Part shown: positions 43,690 through 51,811 of the stretch, piece after piece
Numbering within the stretch: the first letter of the stretch is position 1
How the letters are laid out: each line of letters starts with the position of its first letter
DNA from: G965215055 sp965215055
GTDB lineage: Bacteria; Pseudomonadota; Gammaproteobacteria; UBA4575
Length of the DNA stretch: 64,000 bases
Reading direction: 5' to 3'
Assembly (NCBI GenBank): GCA_965215055.1
Contig: OZ244046.1
Location: 248,001-312,000 of the forward strand
The notes under the pieces: generated by a model
What the model was told of the DNA's origin: nothing
The model's input: only the letters and a program-made list of their open reading frames with translations
Database searches by the model: none
Made by a program: the position numbers and the translations under genes

Positions 43690-44232
43690 TCACTCCGAGA
43701 GTAGGGCAATTTCTTCTTCTGAATCAGGTTCCTCTGGAAGCTCATGGGCGACGCCTTTGTGACAGTCAATGCAAGTTTTGCCACGAGTTTTTGCTTTTTT
43801 ATGTTTTTTACGCGCAGACCGATCTTGTTGCTTCAAGTCCATTGCAGCAATCAGATGACATGACTGACACTCGCGTGAATCCGTTTCTTTCATTCGCTTC
43901 CAAACGGCATTTGCCATTTGCCAGCGGTGGTGCTCGAACTTCTCCTCGTTATCAATAGTTCCCAGAATTTCATGCCAAACGTCTTTTGCTGCACGTAGCT
44001 TGGCGTAGAGTTTTGGACCAAGGTCATGGGGTACATGACAATCTGCGCAGCTTGCACGTACCCCCGACACGTTGGAAAAGTGAACACTTTCCATCCACTC
44101 TTCCTGAACCCATTGCATGGAGTGACAGGAAGTGCAGAACTCTGTTGTATTTGTAGCTTCGAGCGTAAAGGAAGACCCGCTGGTAATAGCTATACCTAGC
44201 AACAGAAACAATATTACCAAGCCCAATTTCAT
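43690..44232 (-). CDS. NapC/NirT-family tetrahaem cytochrome c
   Basis: About 180 aa from ATG 44232 (ATG 44253 possible). N-terminal membrane anchor (LGLVILFLLLGIAITSG) then four haem motifs CTSCH, CADCH, CQSCH and CIDCH, and SGVRASCADCHVP typical of NapC/NirT proteins. These usually take electrons from quinol to a periplasmic reductase. Placed directly upstream of fccAB, it may instead or also connect sulfide oxidation with the quinone pool; that is inference. An acidic tail (PDSEEEIALLSE) ends it. Confidence 0.9.
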   Translation of the reverse strand: MKLGLVILFLLLGIAITSGSSFTLEATNTTEFCTSCHSMQWVQEEWMESVHFSNVSGVRASCADCHVPHDLGPKLYAKLRAAKDVWHEILGTIDNEEKFEHHRWQMANAVWKRMKETDSRECQSCHLIAAMDLKQQDRSARKKHKKAKTRGKTCIDCHKGVAHELPEEPDSEEEIALLSE

Positions 44233-44380
44233 AAGATAAAACCCTTGAACCAACTAGTATATCAGTCCATTTTCAGATGAAACGCAAGTGTTCCTTAATA
44301 ATTGGCATGAATTCCTTAAAAGCGGTAAGCTTTGGATGGTTCACACAATACTCGTTTATTTGTAACACCCGTTAATTGTA

Positions 44381-45529
44381 ATGAAATTAGTAGCAGTTTT
44401 TTTATTTATTCTCGGTCTTGGGGCCTGGTTGGTACTCACGGACTACCAGACAGTGTTTTCCGCGCTTACTTCCTCTGAAGAGCCTGTTTCGATGCCTGCC
44501 GAAGCAACTGCTGAAACTGCGAACTTATTGGATAAGAATAATACCGAGGAAACTGCCATATTGGTTGCAGAGGATACTGCATCGGAAACCGAATCAGAAA
44601 TCGCTCAGGATGCAACTTCTGCAGGCTTGCCTGCCGCGAACGGTAAAAAAGCTCACCCTGAAACGGCTGTCAGTGAGACAACCATTCAGGAATACGCGGT
44701 GGAAACGGATTTATCACCTGCGACTCAACTGGCAAAGACGCAAAGCGTTAATCCGTCTACGTGGAATTACATGGCATATCCTTGGATGACTACGATGTTC
44801 AATCCATTCTACTGGATGCAGATGATGAATCCGATGGTTGACATGATGACACAATCGCAGTCTATGGACGCCATGATGCGTTCCATGAATCCGCACTTGA
44901 TGTTTGGCATGGCTAATCCCAATTACGGTAAAACCGGAGTTCCCGATCAACTGCCTGTCGCTAAAATTCCTGGATTCCCTACTCAAACCTATCAAAACTG
45001 GCCTAAAAATACAGTTTCAGAGAGTATATCCAGGGAAGCCAAGATGAACGCTTTTCAAACGGCCATGGCAATGAGTCCGTTGTCAATGCGCAATATGATT
45101 AGCATGATGACGGACAAGATTCCCGTTGCTGATGATGTTTCCTGGGATGATGCAGTAGAGTCCATGAAACTGCGTGCTAACGAGGTAAATTTCAAGTTTG
45201 TAGGCTCAAGTGCTTTATGGAAAGAGATTGAAGCGGTAACGGAACAACCTTCGGCAAAAGTAGAGATATTCCGCTTTTGTGATGCAGCCGTAGCACGTAA
45301 AATTTTAGATGAAGTTCCCGAGTTTATAGTGTTTCTTCCGTGCAAAATCGCCTTGATTGAAGATGCCAATGGTAAACTTTGGGTAATGACATTAGATTGG
45401 GACGTGAGCTGGATGGATTTTGCACAAAATCCAAACAATCATCTAGCTAAGGATTTGCGTGCCGATGCGAAGCAGATAAGGGACAATATTCGATATATTA
45501 TGGAAGGAGCTGCAACTGGAGAGTTTTAA
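44381..45529 (+). CDS. Methionine-rich protein with DUF302-like C-terminus
   Basis: 382 aa. N-terminal membrane anchor or signal (VAVFLFILGLGAWLVLT), a Thr/Glu/Ala-rich low-complexity stretch to about residue 115, a Met/Pro/Asn-rich segment (YWMQMMNPMVDMMTQSQSMD), and a C-terminal 150 residues with DEVPEFIVFLPCKIALIED and GKLWVMTLDWDVSWM, resembling DUF302 domains. Likely periplasmic. Function unknown; the CKIALIEDANGKLWVM core is what I use for DUF302. Divergent from the NapC-fccAB operon and followed by a second Met-rich gene 21 bp later. Confidence 0.7.
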   Translation: MKLVAVFLFILGLGAWLVLTDYQTVFSALTSSEEPVSMPAEATAETANLLDKNNTEETAILVAEDTASETESEIAQDATSAGLPAANGKKAHPETAVSETTIQEYAVETDLSPATQLAKTQSVNPSTWNYMAYPWMTTMFNPFYWMQMMNPMVDMMTQSQSMDAMMRSMNPHLMFGMANPNYGKTGVPDQLPVAKIPGFPTQTYQNWPKNTVSESISREAKMNAFQTAMAMSPLSMRNMISMMTDKIPVADDVSWDDAVESMKLRANEVNFKFVGSSALWKEIEAVTEQPSAKVEIFRFCDAAVARKILDEVPEFIVFLPCKIALIEDANGKLWVMTLDWDVSWMDFAQNPNNHLAKDLRADAKQIRDNIRYIMEGAATGEF

Positions 45530-45595
45530 ACTTTCAGCCTGAGTTACAGGGTGTATAAAAAGTTATATTTAAATTTTAAAAGATGGGGTAAGGCA

Positions 45596-46258
45596 ATGTT
45601 TTCTTTAAACAAGATCATCTATTCGATAGCAATTTCAATTTTTCTGCTCATTCCCGGTATTCAAGCTGAAGAAACGGCAGACCAAACAGCGCACCCCAAC
45701 TGGGGAGGAATGACGCAGGCCATGCAAAAATCAATGGACCCTAACGTATGGTCACAAATGATGGCCATGATGATGGACCCGCAAAAATCATCGCCCATTG
45801 CTACTTGTGCGTTGTGTCATCAAGACAAAGACGTAGCTCGTTATCAAAAAGACTTTGGTGGGATGATGGATGCAATGTGGCAACCATACCAATCCATGAT
45901 GAACCCGCACATGATGTCATCGATGATGAACCCAAATGCGTATATGAGCATGATGAATCCTGCCACGTACATGAACATGATGTATCCGATGATGGGCATG
46001 ATGGGACCTATGATGGGGATGGGTGGACCTATGATGAATCCTGCCATGTACATGAACATGATGTATCCGATGATGGGCATGATGGGGCCTATGATGGGGA
46101 TGGGGGCGCCCATGATGGGGATGGGGGCGCCCATGATGAATCCAGGTGGACATATGATGAACAATCCCATGGACCCCAAACAATATGAGCAGTGGTTCGG
46201 TCAATGGACTGACATGATGAAAAACTTTGTTCCTCAAACTCCCCAGGCACAGCAGTAA
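45596..46258 (+). CDS. Methionine-rich monohaem c-type protein (paralogue 1)
   Basis: 220 aa with 54 Met residues. Signal peptide (IIYSIAISIFLLIPGIQAEE), then MQKSMDPNVWSQMMAM, a single haem-c site CALCHQDK at about residues 72-79, and a long tract of MMNP/MMGP repeats including two 27-residue tandem copies. ATG 45596 is used rather than GTG 45551 because it starts the signal peptide. A region around the haem site (CALCH...RYQ...FG...M..W..Y..MM.PH) is shared with the 50084 gene. Copper-like or polysulfide-binding roles are possible; unproven. Confidence 0.75.
   Translation: MFSLNKIIYSIAISIFLLIPGIQAEETADQTAHPNWGGMTQAMQKSMDPNVWSQMMAMMMDPQKSSPIATCALCHQDKDVARYQKDFGGMMDAMWQPYQSMMNPHMMSSMMNPNAYMSMMNPATYMNMMYPMMGMMGPMMGMGGPMMNPAMYMNMMYPMMGMMGPMMGMGAPMMGMGAPMMNPGGHMMNNPMDPKQYEQWFGQWTDMMKNFVPQTPQAQQ
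45953..46114 (+). repeat. 81-bp tandem repeat in Met-rich gene
   Basis: Two directly adjacent 81-bp units (45953-46033, 46034-46114), nearly identical, coding for NPATYMNMMYPMMGMMGPMM-type 27-residue blocks; a further short GAPMMGM repeat follows. Confidence 0.85.
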
Positions 46259-46342
46259 AAGGGAGTAGGGATAATCAGGCAGCCTTGCTGCTTCGTCGCT
46301 GGAAACAAAGGGGCGTTTCGATCAGCGATAGTTATTATCAAG

Positions 46343-46380
46343 GCGACCAAAACGTGGGCTAACCCTCGGCATTTGGTCGC
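46343..46380. other. Inverted repeat between convergent genes
   Basis: GCGACCAAA (46343-46351) pairs with TTTGGTCGC (46372-46380), with an inner GGG/CCC hairpin. It lacks a strong T-tract but may act as a terminator for the Met-rich gene or the convergent transferase. Confidence 0.4.
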
Positions 46381-46393
46381 ACCCAAGGCGGTA

Positions 46394-47053
46394 TCAACAA
46401 GCTGACAAGCGTTCTTTGTTTATGCCGGAAAACAGGTGTCTGAATTTTTTGTGTGCAGAGAAGTATTGATAGTCTGATAACGTGTCGATGTCACGGATGA
46501 GAGGCATACAGGTAAAGGTCCATCCCAGGTTTTTAATTTTTTCCCTGGTTTGCTGCAATACGCTGCCTGTACTCCACGTTATACCAGTGAGTATGGACTC
46601 ATCTATTTGGTTTGCTCCAATCAAGGCATAACCACCATCCAGAGTTGGGCCGAGAACGATTTCATGCCCCTTGTCAAAGGCCAGGAAGGCATCATTGATA
46701 TAATTCGCATTGATCTCAAGGCAATCCGAGCCAATCAGGATAACGGGTTGCTTTGGGCCCAAGTGTATATTGATTGCATTAAGCATACGTGACCCCAGGT
46801 CACTACCATCCTGATTGTATAAAGATACGTTGTACTTATCTCGGCAGTAACTTAGAAAAGGATGCCTAGTGTCAGGATAACAATATAAAGCTACTTTGAA
46901 TTCGTGCCCACAGATATTTTGTAAAACGTATTCAAGTATTATTTGATAGATTTTAGCGGCAGATACCGGGTCCAGTTCTGCAGATAAACGAGATTTCACC
47001 ATATTTGCTTCAGGGTGCTTACAGAAGCAGATAACGGTTTTAATTGGCGTCAT
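46394..47053 (-). CDS. TIGR04282-type glycosyltransferase (DUF2064)
   Basis: About 219 aa from ATG 47053 (longer upstream starts look non-native). Features are PIKTVICFCKHPEANMVKSR at the N-terminus, GSDLGSRM in the middle and LIGSDCLEI, GPTLDGGYALIGA; these are the nucleotide/metal-binding blocks of this family. It is overlapped by four bases (ATGA) with the TIGR04283-type gene upstream. Pairs like this are associated with radical-SAM arsenosugar or selenosugar pathways, but no such rSAM gene is in the window. Confidence 0.8.
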   Translation of the reverse strand: MTPIKTVICFCKHPEANMVKSRLSAELDPVSAAKIYQIILEYVLQNICGHEFKVALYCYPDTRHPFLSYCRDKYNVSLYNQDGSDLGSRMLNAINIHLGPKQPVILIGSDCLEINANYINDAFLAFDKGHEIVLGPTLDGGYALIGANQIDESILTGITWSTGSVLQQTREKIKNLGWTFTCMPLIRDIDTLSDYQYFSAHKKFRHLFSGINKERLSAC

Positions 47054-47745
47054 CTTGCGTAATACAGCTTTGCGAGTCTGTTTGCCGGCACTCCCAGAAA
47101 AAACAACAGGCGCAAACCCCACATGGTGATAATCGTCTTGAGCACTCCCTGGGTCTCCCATCTGCGGCTGGAGCTGATTACCTTGTCAGGCAGGCAGACG
47201 GGTGGGGCAATTTTTCTGAGGCGTTTACTGATCGCAATGTCCTCCATGATTGGATAGTTCGGAAAACCACCGCAGCCAAAGTAGCACTCTCGTTTTGAAA
47301 ACATCGCCTGGTCGCCTGTTATGACTCCTGTTAGGCAGCTGCGCCGGTTCATAAACCATGCAATTACCTGGAATATTATCTTTGGGTTGGAAAAGGATAT
47401 ATCGAACCGCCCCCAATGGTGGTTGGCAGGTGTAAGTGCATCGCTGATTAATGTAAAGGCATTCGGTGGCAGTATGGTATCCGCGTGCAGAAACAGAATT
47501 ACTTCTTTCGTACTTTGCTCAGCACCAAAATGTAGCTGGTATCCTCGGGAAGGGTACAAGACAAAGGTTTTGCAGCCAATTGAATTGGCAATTTGCAGAG
47601 ACTTGTCTGTACTGCCACCGTCTACGACGATGACTTCATGTCCTTGAGAAACAAAAGATATCAATGCCTTGCGCTGTATAGCTAAAAGCTTTTCTTCATT
47701 AAGCGTAGGAATAATGATTGATAGCTTTGACGTACGCATAGTCAA
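47050..47745 (-). CDS. GT2 glycosyltransferase, TIGR04283 type
   Basis: 231 aa. GT2 fold with SIIIPTLNEE at the start, VDGGSTDKSLQIA, and the metal DxD region FLHADTILPP; C-terminal Leu-rich segment (WGLRLLFFLGVP). TIGR04283 proteins carry out sugar transfer in arsenosugar-type pathways. First gene of the two-gene minus-strand unit that diverges from soxYZ. Substrate unknown. Confidence 0.82.
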   Translation of the reverse strand: MTMRTSKLSIIIPTLNEEKLLAIQRKALISFVSQGHEVIVVDGGSTDKSLQIANSIGCKTFVLYPSRGYQLHFGAEQSTKEVILFLHADTILPPNAFTLISDALTPANHHWGRFDISFSNPKIIFQVIAWFMNRRSCLTGVITGDQAMFSKRECYFGCGGFPNYPIMEDIAISKRLRKIAPPVCLPDKVISSSRRWETQGVLKTIITMWGLRLLFFLGVPANRLAKLYYAR

Positions 47746-47791
47746 CCGAACAGGGCAAAAAGGGAGAAGTCTGAAAATATATTAAATTTTA

Positions 47792-47807
47792 CATAATATA
47801 TATTATG
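47792..47807. promoter_or_regulatory. Perfect 16-bp palindrome upstream of soxY
   Basis: CATAATATATATTATG is a perfect palindrome in the AT-rich gap between the divergent glycosyltransferase and soxY genes, 172 bp before soxY. It may be an operator; no regulator can be named. Confidence 0.4.
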
Positions 47808-47978
47808 CGAAATTAAAATGATACCGCATAAGACCGATTCCAGCGAGCTGGGATGGCAACAGTAGTAACAAAACGCCCTGAATTTTTCTGAACTTGCATG
47901 GTAAAATACTGCCTATCTATTTACTAGCATGTTGGTATTTGTTCAAGCCGGTAGCTGTTATTTAATTATGAGGAAAAT

Positions 47979-48437
47979 ATGAAAATCTCAAGAAGAGGCT
48001 TTATCAAGCATGGTTTGTATACAGGTCTTCTGGCCCTGCTGGGGAGAAATGTATTCTCGAATACTGCAATTGCCGAGTGGCCATCTGCCGCGTTTGATCA
48101 GACACAATACAAAGAAGCTCTGAAAGGATTGATTGGCGACCAGGAAATGACCAGTGGGCACGTAGTACTGAATGCACCAGAAATCGCAGAAAACGGGGCT
48201 ACGGTGCCGGTTAAAATATCAACCGACCTGGCCAGTGTTGAGTGGATAAGCATTTTCGGTGATAAAAACCCTCGACCTTGGATTTCGAGATTTTATTTCC
48301 ATGGCAAATCCAAGCCATTTGTGTCAACCCGAATAAAATTGCGCGAAACATCGCACATAGTTGCCATCGTCAAGGCAGACGGCAAGCTGTACACCACCAA
48401 AAACCTGGTAAAAGTTACTGCCGGTGGCTGTGTATAA
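47979..48437 (+). CDS. soxY: Thiosulfate-oxidation carrier protein SoxY
   Basis: 152 aa. Tat signal with SRRGFIKHGL, then a SoxY beta-sandwich (VLNAPEIAENGATVPVKIS, RFYFHGKSKPFVSTRIKLRE). The carrier Cys is in the C-terminal AGGCV, where most SoxYs end GGCGG; the final two glycines are missing here. SoxYZ carries sulfur on this Cys during Sox oxidation. soxZ follows 18 bp downstream. No soxAX, soxB or soxCD in the window. Confidence 0.92.
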   Translation: MKISRRGFIKHGLYTGLLALLGRNVFSNTAIAEWPSAAFDQTQYKEALKGLIGDQEMTSGHVVLNAPEIAENGATVPVKISTDLASVEWISIFGDKNPRPWISRFYFHGKSKPFVSTRIKLRETSHIVAIVKADGKLYTTKNLVKVTAGGCV

Positions 48438-48455
48438 GGATTAAGGAAGAATACA

Positions 48456-48773
48456 ATGCCTAAAAAGATGAAAGTCAGAGCGAAAATCAAAAATGGAGTT
48501 ACGACTGTAAAAGCACTCATTTACCATGACATGGAGTCCGGTAGCAGAAAAGACGAAGAAACCGGCGAACTGGTTCCGGCTCATTTTATTAAAGAGATCA
48601 AGGCTGAACTTAACGGTGAAGTTATCATATCTGCTGATTGGGGCACCGGCATTTCCAAAAATCCCTACTGGTCATTTGAGTTTGAAGGTGGAAAACCGGG
48701 AGACAAAGTAACAATAAGCTGGACCGATAATAAAGGTGGCTCCGGTTCCGGGGAAGCGGTGATTAAAGAATAA
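48456..48773 (+). CDS. soxZ: Thiosulfate-oxidation protein SoxZ
   Basis: 105 aa, no signal peptide (it is exported bound to SoxY). Typical features are MKVRAKIKNGVTTVKALIYH near the N-terminus, HFIKEIKAELNGE and NPYWSFEFEGGKPGDKVT. Forms the SoxYZ carrier with the product of the upstream gene. Confidence 0.94.
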   Translation: MPKKMKVRAKIKNGVTTVKALIYHDMESGSRKDEETGELVPAHFIKEIKAELNGEVIISADWGTGISKNPYWSFEFEGGKPGDKVTISWTDNKGGSGSGEAVIKE

Positions 48774-48833
48774 AAGCTTTTTAATACAAGGGGTTACTGT
48801 TTAACCACGTCAACCCTTGGCATAGATACAACT

Positions 48834-49979
48834 TCAGGCAGACTGCTGTTTCCGCAGCAGTAACAGGTCTCCAAGTGCTGCCACCAGCGCAGCCACGAAT
48901 CGTTTTTCATCCAGCATGTAATACTGGACTTTCATCGTCAAGGCGCTACCAAAGATTATAGAAATTAAAGTCAAAATGGAGCCTATCGCCAGAGTGGACA
49001 TGCCTGTAATGCCCTGCCCCACTGTACAGCCAAAGGAAAGCACTCCTCCAAAACCCATCAATATCGCGCCAATCAAGTGGCTTATCATTTCAGACTTGTT
49101 GCTGAACGTCTCGATTCGGAAATTACCGGATATAACCGCGTATATAAAAGAACCTGCAATCATCCCCAGTGCCACTGCGATACCAAAATTGATCTCAGCT
49201 CCCGTAAACGTCATTAAATAGCTTATCGTGTTTCCGGTCGGGCCGATAAATGCCATGCCTTGCGGCGTTACAGGGTCGAAATCATCTTGACCAATGAACC
49301 CTGTTACGTACCATGCGCCAACAACGCATACACCGATGACCAGTCCAGCAAGCACGTTGTTAAAGCTTGTTCTGAACTCCTTGTGCTTGAGCGCATAGAA
49401 GATAAACCCGGAAGCAATTAAAAAGCCGCCGATTTTTCTCAGCCAATTTGTATCTTCAAGATTAAGTAGTGCGCCTATATAACTGAATATACTCTGATCA
49501 TTGATGCCTTGCTCAGTCAAGTCCGCACCTACCTCGTAGACCCAGTTCAGGCGGATATAAGCTAGCAACCCTCGCATTGTCATATAGGCCGTAATACCCA
49601 GTACAAGGAGCACAACCAACGCCTTCAAGTTGCCTCCTCCCAGCCTGACCAGGTTACGTTGTCCGCAGCCTGCTGCAAGCGTCATTCCGACGCCAAATAA
49701 AACACCACCCAGGATATAGCTCAATACGTACAAATCAGACGACAGGTACACGGACGCATTCAGGTCAACCAAGCCGCGTATAAACAGAAATTGTGCACCA
49801 AGTATGGCCACACCTATGGCAAAAAACCACGAACCCAGCCGCCCTTTTGACCCCATATTGAGGGCATCACTGATAGCGCCCATAGAACAGTAATGAGTTT
49901 TATTGCCAACAAAACCAAATACCATGGCAATGGCAAAGCCCAATAGTACAACTAAGTGAAGGTTAGACAGTTCTTCCAT
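48834..49979 (-). CDS. YeeE/YedE-family thiosulfate-type transporter
   Basis: 381 aa with about nine or more membrane helices. Conserved cysteine motifs of the family are KTHYCSMGAISD (residues about 26-37), AAGCGQRNLVR and FGCTVGQGITGMS; in the thiosulfate transporter TsuA comparable cysteines line the pore. Here a thiosulfate (or other sulfur compound) uptake role fits the soxYZ neighbour, convergent on the other strand. Could also carry selenium or other sulfur species. Confidence 0.85.
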   Translation of the reverse strand: MEELSNLHLVVLLGFAIAMVFGFVGNKTHYCSMGAISDALNMGSKGRLGSWFFAIGVAILGAQFLFIRGLVDLNASVYLSSDLYVLSYILGGVLFGVGMTLAAGCGQRNLVRLGGGNLKALVVLLVLGITAYMTMRGLLAYIRLNWVYEVGADLTEQGINDQSIFSYIGALLNLEDTNWLRKIGGFLIASGFIFYALKHKEFRTSFNNVLAGLVIGVCVVGAWYVTGFIGQDDFDPVTPQGMAFIGPTGNTISYLMTFTGAEINFGIAVALGMIAGSFIYAVISGNFRIETFSNKSEMISHLIGAILMGFGGVLSFGCTVGQGITGMSTLAIGSILTLISIIFGSALTMKVQYYMLDEKRFVAALVAALGDLLLLRKQQSA

Positions 49980-50083
49980 TACCAGAGTCTAAACTCGTGA
50001 AGGATGCAGATTATACGGATATATAAAATTAAATACACAAGTAAAGAAAATCACAAAAAGGACTTGCAAAACATAAGGCACCG

Positions 50084-50719
50084 TCACCTCTTTTGGCCAA
50101 GCCCTCTCTGTTGCTTATTATACCACTCCTCGTACTGGTCGGGATTCATAACGTTTGGAAGCATGCCTGAAGGACCAGCTCTGCTATTCATCATGGGTGC
50201 CATCATTTGCATGGGCATTGCCACTATCTGGTGCATCATCTGTGTCATCGCCGCTGGATTCATCATACTACCCATCACGTGAGGGTCCATCATGGCCTTG
50301 TACTGATTCCAGGTTGGTTCCATTATCGGACCAAACTGTCTCTGGTAGCGTGTTACTTCTTTTTCCCGGTGACACAAGGCGCACATTGCTTCCGGAGAAG
50401 TTCCGTGCGGGTTTATCATACTTGTCAGCATCTTCATCCAGGTACTTGGGTCCATGGATTTTTGCATGGAGTAAGTTACTCTGAATACATCATCACTTGC
50501 GAAGGGTTCCGGCATTGAATAGTCCTGTTTTTTACCCGGTATATCGGGGGGCTTCATGATCGAAGACGTTTTAACGTCGTGGTCATTACCTACGGCATGA
50601 AGATCTGCTTCATGTTCAGTGCTGGTATCCTTAAAGTGGAGCACAACCGGAGTTATAGTGATAGCTGCAATCGGCACCAGGAATAAAACTTGTTTCAGGA
50701 GCTTGCCCATAGTTTTCAC
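50084..50719 (-). CDS. Methionine-rich monohaem c-type protein (paralogue 2)
   Basis: 211 aa. Signal or anchor helix (VLFLVPIAAITITPVVL), spacer, then the shared block MQKSMDPSTWMKML, haem site CALCHREKEVTRYQ at about residues 113-126, FGPIMEPTWNQYKAMMDPHVM and a Met-rich tail with MMNPAAMTQMM. It is a paralogue of the 45596 gene with a shorter Met tail and no tandem repeat. Position beside soxYZ/YeeE on the opposite flank strengthens the link to sulfur oxidation. ATG 50710 (MGKLL) is another possible start. Confidence 0.75.
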   Translation of the reverse strand: MKTMGKLLKQVLFLVPIAAITITPVVLHFKDTSTEHEADLHAVGNDHDVKTSSIMKPPDIPGKKQDYSMPEPFASDDVFRVTYSMQKSMDPSTWMKMLTSMINPHGTSPEAMCALCHREKEVTRYQRQFGPIMEPTWNQYKAMMDPHVMGSMMNPAAMTQMMHQIVAMPMQMMAPMMNSRAGPSGMLPNVMNPDQYEEWYNKQQRGLGQKR

Positions 50720-50880
50720 TCAAGTGATAGCCAACATTCTAACACTACACCGAAATTCCAGATGATCTCGTGCTCTTTTGGGTTTGTGTCGTAAGCACTA
50801 ATGGTAGCAAGGTGCGTGTGGCTATTAACCTATAGCCTCGCGTTGTCAAAATAGCTTTCAAACCGGGTATATTGTAAGTC

Positions 50881-51804
50881 ATGACTGAATATGCGTTATC
50901 AATACAGGGACTCAGCAAGACCTACGGCAATAAAACCGTTGCCCTGGATAATATAAGCCTGCAGGTAAAAATGGGTGATTTCTTTGCCCTGCTAGGTCCA
51001 AATGGTGCAGGTAAATCCACGTTGATAGGCATCATAACTTCCCTGGTGAACAAGTCCGCTGGCAACGTCCAGGTGATGGGCTATGACATAGATACTCATT
51101 TTTCTCAAGCCAAGAGCAAGATAGGGGTGGTACCACAAGAATTTAACTTTAATAGTTTCGAACCACTTATAGAAATCGTCAAAAGTCAGGCAGGTTACTT
51201 CGGGCTGAACAATCGCACGGCACTTGATGCGGCTGAAAACTGCCTGAATAAACTGGGGCTGTGGGAAAAACGCAAAGATACTCCAAGAGAACTCTCAGGC
51301 GGCATGAAACGCAGGCTTATGATTGCACGCGCGCTGGTTCACGACCCTGAACTACTTATCCTGGATGAGCCCACTGCAGGCGTAGACATCAAAACTCGCA
51401 GAAACATGTGGGAATTGATGCGGAAAATCAACGGGGATGGAAAGGTAATCATTCTGACAACCCATTACCTTGAAGAAGCCGAAAGCCTGTGCAGAAATAT
51501 CGCAATCATCGACCATGGCAAAATCATCGTGGATACTCCCATGCGTAACCTTCTTGAAAAGCTGAAAGAAGAAAGCTTTATTCTTTATCTCCAACACCCG
51601 ATATCAAAATCTCTGCATCTTGACGGCTATGGCTATGAAGTTATCGATAAAAAAACGCTCGAAGTTACCTTATCTAAAAATAAGAGCCTGTATGAATTAT
51701 TTAATATATTAAACCAACAGGGCATCATGATATTAAGCATCAAAAACAAGTCCAATCGCCTGGAAGAATTATTTCTTACCCTTACTAAAGACTCCAGCAA
51801 ATGA
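50881..51804 (+). CDS. ABC transporter ATP-binding protein (ABC-2 type)
   Basis: 307 aa. Walker A GPNGAGKSTLIG, signature LSGGMKRRLMIARAL, Walker B LLILDEPTAGVD, H-loop TTHYLEEAE. It resembles YadG-type exporters. Pairs with the permease starting 7 bp downstream. Substrate cannot be told. A 160-bp gap separates it from the divergent Met-rich gene. Confidence 0.9.
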   Translation: MTEYALSIQGLSKTYGNKTVALDNISLQVKMGDFFALLGPNGAGKSTLIGIITSLVNKSAGNVQVMGYDIDTHFSQAKSKIGVVPQEFNFNSFEPLIEIVKSQAGYFGLNNRTALDAAENCLNKLGLWEKRKDTPRELSGGMKRRLMIARALVHDPELLILDEPTAGVDIKTRRNMWELMRKINGDGKVIILTTHYLEEAESLCRNIAIIDHGKIIVDTPMRNLLEKLKEESFILYLQHPISKSLHLDGYGYEVIDKKTLEVTLSKNKSLYELFNILNQQGIMILSIKNKSNRLEELFLTLTKDSSK

Positions 51805-51811
51805 ACCTGCT

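Noticed and set aside
45917..46237. His-rich minus-strand frame (HPHHGRPHPHH type)
   Set aside because: Direct consequence of reading ATG-rich Met repeats on the other strand; no independent start or context.
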